Assembly: GCA_029204225.1 (NCBI GenBank)
Contig: CM055107.1
Location: forward strand, 11,727,068 to 11,791,067
Length of the DNA stretch: 64,000 nucleotides
Direction of reading: 5' to 3'
Source of the DNA: Diphasiastrum complanatum
Taxonomy: Eukaryota; Streptophyta; Lycopodiopsida; Lycopodiales; Lycopodiaceae
The notes under the pieces were generated by a model. It was not told where the DNA came from. It saw nothing but the letters and a program-made list of their open reading frames with translations, and did no database searches. The position numbers and the translations under genes are program-made. Shown here piece by piece: positions 25,969 through 36,200 of this stretch. Each line of letters starts with the position of its first letter. Within the stretch, counting starts at the first letter, position 1.

Positions 25969-26478
25969 TGTCATGTACTACTAGTACATTAGTGCTTATC
26001 AATGCATCAGAATATCCATTGTAAGCTTTGTAGGCCCAGAAGGAGCTATTAGCCTTAAGAACAAGGCGGTTCCGTCTTTAGGCCCTCCAAAGTAATTAAT
26101 AAGGATAATAGGCCAACAAGGGCCCAATGTAGTTTAAATAATACTTAACAAGGGCTAACTATCCCTCAAGATAGTTAAGTTAAGTTAAGTAAGAGCATTG
26201 TCTATAATCTTTTGGCTCATTTGCAAGTGAGAGCTTCTAGCTTCCTTGTGAATGCAAGCCATAGGGATTTCCTTTGTTAGGTCTCATGTGCCTTATCTAC
26301 ATGAATCCATGCTCATTTACATTGCTTTGTACTCTTCATCTCATTTCTATTGTGATTCTATGGAGATCCCTGTGTTTCTAGCTTTCTATGGATATGCTAT
26401 CTTGAATGCTTTGTACTCTTCTTGCTCTTAGCTTTACTTCCATAGTAATTGCTATTTGCTTAGATTTGGCACATGACA
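25969..26478 (+). repeat. Element C 3' LTR
   Basis: A 510-bp copy of the 5' LTR starting directly after the polypurine tract. Confidence 0.92.
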
Positions 26479-26720
26479 GCACCTAAATACCCACTAAGTC
26501 GATGGAAATTGTCATTGTCGACTTCCCCATAGCAGATGCATAGGTCCGTTGTAGCTTGGATGTAACTCATGACTCAGATGAGAGCCTTCTAATGGATAAT
26601 GCCAAGATTAGCATAATTGGCTTAGTGATCTTTCTCTTTCTAGTTAAACCTCTATGGTCGCTTGCCTGAAGACAAATTGACTATTCTAACGATATGTTGC
26701 CCTTGTAGGTGGCAAGCCAC
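26479..26720 (-). pseudogene. Copia RT/RNase H fragment, continuation
   Basis: This continues, in the minus-strand sense, the Copia RNase H/RT gene interrupted by element C. It corresponds to the region of element B around 15300-15650 (the CICYGEVSNDN and SGYSNAS area and upstream). It is frame-disrupted and fades out near 26720. Confidence 0.7.
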
Positions 26721-26759
26721 GATTCGAAAACATGATTTCATCTTCTATTTGTTCAGCAA

Positions 26760-29420
26760 AGACTCCACTCTTTAGTGTTTTCAAAGTAGACAACTTCACC
26801 ACTTGGACTTTAAAACAAGATGCCAAATCTCATAATTAAAACTTAAAAACCTTTTGATTTATTTAGTAGAAGAAACATGAAATTGAAAGCACTTCCATCT
26901 CTCCAGAAACAAAGGTTAATTGATCATTGCCAATATAATTAAATGTATGTGATAGCCATTTTAAAAATAGCAATTGAGGGCTTTTTTGAATGTATATATT
27001 TATATTTAACTGGTTGTTTAAGACAATTTGCTATAAGTTATTTTGCAATTTAATGATGGTTGAGTACTGTATAGAGAGAGAGCAAAGATCTCAATTAGAA
27101 TCAATGGGCCTGCAATGTATTTTTAATTAATAGCTTGAATGATAATAATGATAGGCATTTTGTTGTCAAACATGTAAAAAATAGACCGTAGAACGAAATT
27201 TGAAAAGACCATTGATGTGAATGATGGGTACTAATCAGAGCATGGCAAGTAAAAAGGGCAACCCTTTTCTCATAAGCCAAAAGTAGGGAAGAGCTCAAGA
27301 ATTCAAAAAATAGCCATTGCATTGTAAAGGAATGTAGGGAGAGCGCAAATTGGCCCATCGTTGCCCATTTACTAATAGTAAATCAGGTGCAAAACTACAG
27401 TCATGATCCAGTCCTACGAAAATTTCTCTTAAAGAAACAATAGCCTTGGCATGCATCAATGGAACATGTGAAATTTCTAAGAAGTGTGACTAGCCTCTAC
27501 AATTTTGTGGAATAATGAAAATAAAAGCCTGAGACTATGTTGAGCTCAACTCCATGAAGAAGACAAATCTAAAGAATGCGAAGTCTAATAATGAGGGCTA
27601 TATTTTCATTAAAATTACTAATTCATCAAAAGGAGCCAAATCTCTTGAAAAATATATATTGAAAATTTCATCAAAAAGGAGTTAATAAAATGCAACTTGG
27701 CAAATAAGAATGAAAAAAAAAAGATGTGTGTGTGTGCGTGCGCGCGCGCGTGTGCGGGTGTGTTTGTGACAAGTCCATGCATAGTTGGTTGTGTGGTTTG
27801 TTCTTTGCTTAGCTCCCTTGATCAAAGATTCTGGATCGGTTATTACAACTATGATACTATGTTGGAAATTCAATTAAAGCTTTTTTAGATCCATCCTTGG
27901 ATTATGCATGAGATATCACACACACATCTTTTCTTGAACTATCACCTTCTCATTGAATTATTACAATAGTGTAGTACACCACTAATAATGGCTTCAGACG
28001 TACAAAGTACTTCAAAATTACTCCTTGTTTAAATGTGCTTAAATGAAACTCGTATAGAAATTTTCTCCTATCTATATTGATCTTCCACACCCTCTCCCCA
28101 TCTCAAATTCTAGAATCATTTTGTTTTATATTTGTGAGCAAAGAGAGTAGATAATTATACAAAGACTGTTTAAGTAACTCTCGAGAGTAAGTGTTTTCGC
28201 TTTGATGTGTAGAGACCACTCCAAAATGAGATAATCACATTGATACACTAAGTCTTTATTGAATCTCCACCTCGAGTTGAGTCTCCTTGTCTAGTCATGG
28301 TACTCACCATGACCCTTGACCTCTAGATATAGCTCCACCCAACACAAAATTGTCTTCATGATCATCCAGTGGCACTAGATGAACAAACTCCTTCAAACCC
28401 TAGATCTATTCATGCACTCATGCTTGTATCCCAACATCTCTTACATCATCCACACATGCCTCATGATGCCAACCAATCACTACCACAAGAGTGATTGAAT
28501 TTTTTTATAGTAGAAGAACTATAATTGCATAAACCATTAAAAAAAATCTTGACAAAAGAGCCTCTCTCTAAAAGAGCTCTTGCCAACCTAGTTTGAAAAT
28601 ATTATCTTCGATATCTCTTACCAGGACCTTTAGAGGAGGCACCTAATAACTCTATCAATCAACCCCAAGGGTGCTAGCATCGACAAAAAAGCATGATGTG
28701 GCACAATTCATCCTAGGGCAAATGAAGGTCTTGGTTGCAATGACTTCACAATCAAGGGATAGATTCTGGTATGAATGGAGAAGACTTTAGGCAAATATTC
28801 TCTAAAAGGTCAACGATCCTAAATATAGCTCTTACCCCTGGTCCTATCTACATCATACATAGCCACCTAATAAATTCATAATAATGGCTACTAGTAACAA
28901 TGACCTATGTATTCTCCTCATTAAGCTTGTTAATTGAAGCGTAGTAAGAGTCATAGGCAATGCAAATAGCAATATAAGCCTTGTTTTCCTTGGCAAGAGT
29001 GATTGAGCCATGTTTGTCCGTGAACATACAAAGACTGTGAAGCAACTATCATGGGGAAGGAAGGGTGAGGCCTATAAGGCATTATTTATTGTGCTCCTCT
29101 CATTACCCTCTAGGGATGCCTAGGTTGACTTCCAAGTAGTCCTATGGTCTTCCATGCAAAGTAGGTGAGGCAAAATCACTAACATTTAAGCCATGCTATC
29201 TACCTTTTGACTTTCCTAACAAATCTCATTGACCAATTGAACAAGGCTAGTGCTTCTAGCACATAATAAAGTCAACCCTATAAAACCTCTTATGCTTCAA
29301 AGACACATGAAAATAAACCATTTAGTCGTTAAAATGTATGGCTAAAACTATGACACTAGGATAGAACCTACAATCTTGGAAATAATAACTAAAATTAGAT
29401 AAAATATTACTCATGTAGTA
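26760..29420. other. Intergenic, no recognisable gene
   Basis: Low-coding AT-rich sequence with no domain that I recognise. It includes a short alternating GT/GC tract at 27722-27758. Confidence 0.5.
27722..27758 (+). repeat. Alternating GT/GC dinucleotide tract
   Basis: A purine-pyrimidine alternating run (GTGTGTGTGCGTGCGCGCGC and onward). Such sequence is known to favour Z-DNA. It has no other evident role. Confidence 0.85.
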
Positions 29421-29429
29421 GCCACTAAC

Positions 29430-29810
29430 TTTGAAACTACTAGATGGAATGCCATTTTTAGCAATGAACCAAATTGGCCACCTAGCTTGCCTATTTTTGT
29501 GAGAGCATGGCACATGGGCAACAATGGAGCTTAATACCATGAGATACTTTGCACCCAGCCGATTGGATTTTTGCCACGCCACACACACAACCGTGAAAAT
29601 AATAGCCAAAATGAGTTGGACACAAAGTTTGAAACTACTATGTCAAATGCCATTTTTAGCAATGGGCCAAATCAACCTCGTACAACTTATCTATTTTTGT
29701 GAGAGCATAGCACATGGGCAACAATGTGGGTGGGGGGCTTAATGACGCGAGGCATTTTACGCTCGACCACCCAATTGAATTGTTGCCATGTCACACAACA
29801 CGTGCCACAC
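29430..29810 (+). repeat. Diverged tandem duplication, period about 198 bp
   Basis: Two head-to-tail copies begin at about 29430 and 29628. Both contain the blocks TTGAAACTACTA, ATGCCATTTTTAGCAATG, TATTTTTGTGAGAGCAT and GCACATGGGCAACAATG. The copies differ at many sites, so the duplication is old. No coding function is apparent. Confidence 0.85.
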
Positions 29811-31951
29811 GGACTCCTCTTATGGGTTGATTGAGTAAACATGTACTGATCGGATCGTTTACGACAATATCCAACGGTGGAGAGTTTAGATCATGTTGTG
29901 GCATTTAGATAACAAGGATGGTGGGCATTGGGCAGGTGCCAGGGACAAAATAGGGGCCAGCCCCAAGCATCATAATAGCAATCATGTGTGGAAAGTGGAC
30001 TGTGGAGGTCCACGGCGCCGAGATTCGAACCCTGCACGTAAATTATAAGAGATCCGTGGTCCTTAGTCCGGACGGGTAAACACGAGGCAGTTGGGTCACA
30101 TGCGAGCAGAAAATAGGCGGGCGACTTTGGGCGATCAGATTCGGGTGACCAGTGATGACGTCGTCTACGGGGTTGACTAGGTTTGTCCCGACTCCCGAGC
30201 CGTCAGTCCCGAGCCGTCAGTGCTCGTCAATTTTTTTTTAAAATAGAATCTTTATTTTTTGATGACATTTTTAATTGGTTCGAAAATTAGAATATACCGT
30301 GTGTGACTTTTGGGTCTTTGAGTAAAATTATTGAGGATTCATTTTATTCAGGTCAGAAAAAGCTGTTTTTAAAAAAAAAAATGATTGATAAAATGTCGAT
30401 TTTAACAATCGGCATGCGAGACTTTGTCTATATTTTACGAGCACTGATAGTTTATAAGCATTGTTGGAGTGCACCAATTTGCTCTATTCTTTCTATCTCA
30501 CTCCCGCATGTGCACGCACATGCACACACACACAAGCACATACACAGACGCCCACACATTCTTGTGTTGGACCTCGATACATGCTTGTGCTCTCTTTTTT
30601 TCCCATTTTTTTCCCATTTTTTTTTTCTTTGGAGAACTCAATTTTTTATATCCATTTTTTTGTCCTTTTAGTTGTTCCTATTTCAAGCTTCAACTATAGC
30701 TTAGTGTATTGCCTATAAACATTGTTGAGAATCCACATATCCTTTTCAATGTTTACATGATTTATTATGCCTAGAGTTTAGTGATCTATTATGCCCTAAG
30801 AGTATGTCGCATAAATTGCTCGCAAATCACTCAAGTTTTTTGAAGAGTTCCAAAAAGTGCCTTGAGGCATTTTGCATGAGGAATGGCTTGCGAAAAGTGC
30901 CCTCAATCCATTCTACATCCAGAATGACTTGCAATAAATAGATATTGTAAACCATCATGCCATGAAGCGTGTTAGGCAGCCCATAGCAATCGTGAGCAAT
31001 GATAGCGGATGTGTGGCATTACGTCATTCGTTGAGAGAAGGTTTATTATGTTCCACAGTGCAGGCTGCAAACATTTTTTAGATCTTGACCGTCTATCTCT
31101 CTCCTACTACGTCAGGGATCGTTCATTCGACGATGGGCTACAATTTGTAGCAGTATTCGCCACTCCCTTGGCTCACAGCATGCTACACGAAGTAGCCCAC
31201 CTCCTGATGAAAGATACCTAGTCCATTTTGCTCAATGAGCAACTTGCCCTAGAATTTTGGCTCTCCCTCCCAAGCTTGCCCACATTCACATAGGGCATAA
31301 TGGACCTTGCCACGACATGTTCCATAGTACAAAATTGGCTAGGCGAGCTGAAATTCTCCGGCAAGTGTGCACAATGGACCTTGCCTCGACACGTGTAAAT
31401 TTTAAATTCATATATTCGGTTTATCAAATTCCATCCTTTTGGGGAGGGGGCGGGGGGAGTAGAGACATTTTTTGGATCCTGAGAAAATTTGAGCTTAGCC
31501 CAATGGCTTTCTGCCAGGTGGTGGAGCTACCTAGGCTGCCCAAACGGTTTAGGTGCCCACAAAAAATGTATCCAGAGCTCAAAAACATGCCGCCGCAAAA
31601 TTTTCACTTGTGGATGGACACATGAGGCAAGGGTATGGTTTTTTGTTCTATTAGGCAAAAAAAAAATTCACGATCTCCCTGGCAATGCCCAGGCACCTCA
31701 AAATTTAAAAAAAAAATTCCTTGTGTCTGAGGGCACACCGGGCTCAAATGCCCAATGTGCTTCCAGGATACAAATGTTTGGTGTGGGGGGGGGGGGGGGG
31801 GGGGGTGGTAGGTATAATGGAATGTTTGCCTTTCAAATTCCCTGCAATTGCTCTTTATGTGACATTATTTATATCTGCTCTCATAGAGTTTGACTTATTC
31901 TTGGTAATGCAGTTAGTGAGATTTGAGCTTGCCACTTGAGGATCTAACAAC
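29811..31951. other. Intergenic, no recognisable gene
   Basis: Mixed sequence without convincing coding potential. It contains a possible pol III B-box at about 30018-30042 (minus strand GGGTTCGAATC), a 14-base direct repeat near 30196-30224, a CA-rich stretch near 30505-30550 and a 21-base G run at 31785-31805. Confidence 0.5.
31785..31805 (+). repeat. Poly(G) run of 21
   Basis: Twenty-one consecutive G residues, which could form stacked G-quadruplexes. The exact length may be affected by sequencing slippage. Confidence 0.85.
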
Positions 31952-32417
31952 CAGTGTTGGGTGGGTATATAGGGTCGCGATTGGTATCAATAATGGGTAT
32001 CAACATGGTATCAAAAAACCTACCCGACTAGTATATGAATTCTAATACCAGGGTCTAGAACCGGATACCCAGTATTATATCTTACTATTCATATTGATAC
32101 CCAAGTTTGGGAGATTTTTTAAATTTTTGCTGTGCTATCAATAGTAGTACTTTTTTTAGCAATTTATTTTGATATTTCAGATTTTTTATATCTTAAATCA
32201 TAATAATAATCTTTAAAAAGCATATTTTTAGCAATTCGTACAAGTTCATACCCGGGTTGATAACTATCTTGTATCACCCTTGTGATACCAGTGCGGTTTA
32301 TACCAGTCTACAACTCTTATACCTCCTTATATTGATATCCAACTGGTATTAAATTTTTTAAAAAGCTGCAATGCCATGATTCGGATGGTATCAAATTTTG
32401 ATACCCAGCCAACAGTG
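31952..32417. mobile_element. hAT-type MITE with perfect 8-bp target duplication
   Basis: A 466-bp AT-rich non-coding element is bounded by inverted termini CAGTGTTGGGTGGGTAT (31952-31968) and its near reverse complement at 32401-32417, with 15 of 17 positions matching. It is flanked by identical 8-mers CTAACAAC at 31944-31951 and 32418-32425. An 8-bp duplication with CAGTG termini is typical of hAT transposons. The interior is rich in GGTATCA and GATACC motifs in both orientations. Lacking a transposase, it is non-autonomous. It lies about 0.8 kb upstream of the HIPL start codon. Confidence 0.85.
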
Positions 32418-32494
32418 CTAACAACCATTTCAAAGTCCAATCCAACAAAGGCAGGCCCAACTTCCATGTAACATGACAAGAGAAAAGAAAAAGA

Positions 32495-32850
32495 AAATTG
32501 GGCTATTGAGGGAGGCCCTTTGAGGGAGATGGTTTGAAAAAAAAAAAAATTGGGCTATTGAGGGAATGCTTTGAAAAAAAGGAAAATTTTGGGCTATTGA
32601 GGGAATGCCTAAGAAAAAAAGGAAAATTTTGGGCTATTGAGAGAACGCTTTGAAAAAAAGGAAAATTTTGGGCTCGAGAGAGTGCTTTAAAAAAACGGAA
32701 AATTTTGGGCTACTGAGAGAGATGCTTTGGAGAAGAGAAGAAAACTGGGCTGCTGAGGGACATGCTTTGGGAAGATTAAAAGAAAACTGGGAGGGAGATG
32801 CTTTTGAGAAGATTAAAAAACTGGGCTGCTGAGGGGGATGGGTTTGGAGC
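32495..32850 (+). repeat. Minisatellite upstream of the HIPL gene
   Basis: Eight or nine imperfect head-to-tail copies of a roughly 35-50 bp unit built around GGGCTATTGAGGGAATGCTT followed by an A-rich spacer (GAAAAAAAGGAAAATTT). Later copies drift to GGGCTGCTGAGGG. The array ends about 265 bases before the putative TATA box. Confidence 0.88.
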
Positions 32851-33116
32851 TTTTCAGCTGCTGCTTCATCTTAATCTTTAGTTTTGTACTTATCCATTGC
32901 TGATGAAAGTAATTCTTGGTCTGTGAAGTTATTCCTGTTGCAAGGATAGACTGTGTATTCAGCTACAGTGTGAGATAGAGATTAGGCTTTCTGAATGCTT
33001 GGCACAGAGGGGGAACCAATTTCGGATTATACAATTTGAGTCTAGCATTTACCTTGGGAGCTGTTGACAGTGTGCAGAATCCGAGCTTGCTTCTCAGCAT
33101 TTGCTTTACAACGCAC

Positions 33117-33123
33117 TATAAAA
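33117..33123 (+). promoter_or_regulatory. Putative TATA box of the HIPL gene
   Basis: The sequence CACTATAAAAGTG lies about 130 bases upstream of the chosen ATG. This would place transcription start near 33150 and give a 5' UTR of about 100 bases. The call rests on motif and position only. Confidence 0.5.
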
Positions 33124-33248
33124 GTGTTCAAATTAGAGCTCACATTTCGACTTGTTTTACACCACACTGAAAGAAAAGGCTTGACAATACTTTTATGCAG
33201 CAATTTCTTTCCAGCTGCAATTAGCTGCAGAAACTTGTGACAAACAGG

Positions 33249-36200
33249 ATGGGAATACTATTTCTATCCAGTCTGCTTGTCATGCTGCTGCATTCAGTTG
33301 AGGGGATTCCACTGTGTCTGAATTCAGGTAGGTAGCGATTTCGAGAAGTGGCACTGTCAGATTAATCCCTGTAGTGAAGTTGCCAAAGAATTGAGTTTCT
33401 TATAGAAGACATTCTTTTTGCTGACTGTCGTTTTCACTTTGCAGAGGCTCCTTTCTCTGTCAACAGTACTCTGAAATTCTGTTCCGATCCAGCGTATAGC
33501 TCATATGGATGCTGCAGCCAAGACAGGGATGCGCAGCTCAGTCAGAGGTTCCAGTCTATGAACATTACAAATGCCACATGTGCTAGTCTCATCCAACAAG
33601 TTTTGTGTGCGGTGGGTTACTTCAAATTCCACACTTTGCACACCACTAGATCCATCTATATCTCAGACTGAAAAATCTGTTTATATGATTTCTGCTGTAT
33701 GCACATTACATAGTGCGTGTTGCTGGGGTATCTGTCCACATGAACCCCAAACTTCCTCTTTTTCTCAGTAAACATGAATGATGGAGGAAAATTCTCATGC
33801 CTGCTGAGGTTGTGTTCTTTGCATGGAGATATTGAGCCCAATTGGTAGACACATTTGGTTGCTTGTTGACAACAATCATGTTTTTCAGGAGTGTGATGCT
33901 TTCTCAGAAGATATATTTGCAGACAGCAAGAGACAGTCAACTCCGACACTGTGTGATTCTGGACTGTCCTCCGACTCCTCTGGATATTGCTCAAACCTTT
34001 GGCAAACTTGCAAGGATGTTCCAATACTAAACTCTCCATTCTCACCATATGTAGTTGGTCCTGCCTCTCCACCCCCGGATGGTAGTATGTCTGTGCAAAA
34101 AAACATACAAGATGATACTCTAACAAGTCAATGGGAATCTGAACAGGACTTCTGCACAGTCCTCGGTGCACCTCAAGCTGTAGGGAATTTTTGCTTCAGT
34201 GGAACTCCTTTCAAATTTCCCCCTGCCGGAACAGACAGCCCTCCTCAAGGAATATGTCTAGATAAAGTTAGCTCAGGATCATATATCGGGATGGTTCCTC
34301 ATCCAGATTTATCCAACCGCATTTTTCTGGCTAACCAGGGAGGGCAGGTGTGGCTGGCCACAGTCCCAAAGAATGGAAGTTTGGGTCCGCTTGCTTTCAA
34401 TCAGTCCGTTCCTTACCTTGATATCAGTAATGTGGTGGTGAGTGACAATGAATTAGGGCTGTTGGGCTTGGCATTCCATCCAAATTTTCTTCAAAATGGA
34501 CGGTTTTTCGTCTCGTATAATTGCGACTCGCAGAAATCGGCCAACTGTAGTGGATTTTGCTCTTGCAACATTGATGTTGGATGTGATCCTGCACAAGTAA
34601 GCAATGGAGCTGATTCTACTGCATGCAGATACTCTAGCGTCATTGCAGAGTACTCTGCCAATGGGTCATCCTCGCCTGCACAGGTGGGCTCCTTTTCACC
34701 AAGTGCATCTTTCATTTTCCAGTCATTTTGCCCACAATCGTTGGTTTCTACCTTTGTATATGACTGACTGGACTGACTGCTATGCTTACACATTTATGGA
34801 CAGACCATACATGCGAACCCAGTAGAAGTCAGAAGGATATTTACTATGGGGCTTCCATTTTCCACACATCATGCTGGGCAGATTATATTTGGGCCTAGTG
34901 ATAATTACTTATACTTCATGCTTGGAGATGGTGGAAGCATCGGAGATCCTTTCAACTTTTCTCAAAACAAAAAGTCGTTGCTTGGAAAGATTTTGCGCCT
35001 TGATATTGATAAGTCTCCAAGTAAGAGATTGTGTTCTCTTTCTTCTGCCTCCTGCTTGATGTACATCAGCATTGTAGTTGGTGCACTAAGACTATTGCCT
35101 ATATCGATAGATATAAGTGCTTTGAGGTGAATTGAGCTTATATATGATCCAGTGTGAAGGTGAATTCAGCATATATGTACGATCTAGTGTTTTGAGGGGA
35201 ATTGAGCATATGTATGATCTCGTGTGATGCCAACTCCTAGCAAAAGTTAAGACTGATCAGTTTGTAGTTTTTCAAGCCATTTAATCCATTTATGGCAGCT
35301 TCAGAGTAGCTCAATTAGTTGTTGCTTTATATCATGGAAAAATCCCCATAACCTCATCCTCTCTTGAAATTAACAACTGTCCGTACTTCATGCTCTTTGA
35401 GCAATGAAAGTGGAAAGAGCATATAATCAGAAAAAAAGCCAAAGGCTTCTTCTGTAAGATCAAAGAAACATTAACATCATATGTCAGAGATATTCCACAT
35501 GATCAGAAAATGAAAGACTGCTGCAAAATTGACTTGAAACTATATCCTAGTGTCCACTACTAATTGCTAGATGAAGCAGCAATAGCTAATCTGTGTGTGT
35601 TGTCTGGTACATCCTGATGTTCAAGTCTTCAATTGCTGCATGTGCCAAACATCTTATATAACTTGGTATCACTACATTGTCTATAGCTTACATACTGTCG
35701 TGTAAGCTGTGAGCATAACTTTCAATGTCAGGCCTTTCTGTTTGCAAGCTGAAACCAACTACATATTCTGGTACTTCTTTTTTACTCTTGTTAGATGTAC
35801 CAGGGAGCACAGGGCAGAAGGCTGAAATATAATCACTGGTAATGTCTGCCTGTAATTATATGCTTCTGAAGTGAGTGTCTGTTTACTGTTTGTGTCAAAT
35901 GCTTACATGGATAACAAGCAGGTATGGTACTTGGCATGATGCAAAAAGCATTTCTACACTCTCAGTCGACATCAATCATGAGAAATATTAACTAATTGCT
36001 GACTCTTGAATGCTTGAATTTGATACAGGCACAAGTGAGGTCTCTGCACTTGGACTTTTGGGGAACTACTCAGTTCCTAATAGTAACCCATTCACAAATG
36101 ATAACAACTCGCGTCCTGAGATTTGGGCTCTTGGGCTCAGAAATCCTTGGCGATGCAGCTTTGATACCTTGCAACCTTCCTACTTATATTGTGCAGATGT

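Larger units (their letters stand above)
24142..26478 (+). mobile_element. Compact non-autonomous LTR retrotransposon C
   Basis: A 2,337-bp element with two 510-bp LTRs (24142-24651 and 25969-26478). By eye the LTRs differ at roughly 14 positions. The LTRs begin TGTCATGTA and end TACATGACA or CACATGACA. A primer site (24657-24668, TGGTATTAGAGC) and a polypurine tract (25961-25968, AGGGGGAG) define a plus-strand element. The flanking 5-mers GCACT (24137-24141) and GCACC (26479-26483) fit a target duplication with one substitution. The 1.3-kb interior has no recognisable gag or pol, so it would need enzymes in trans. Confidence 0.9.

Noticed and set aside
30303-30718. Plus-strand frames with Phe-rich ends
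   Set aside because: They arise from CA-rich and T-rich low-complexity DNA, overlap in several frames and lack any domain.
33656-34793. Minus-strand frames opposite HIPL exons 3 and 4
   Set aside because: They are shadows of the well-supported plus-strand exons, with no similarity of their own.
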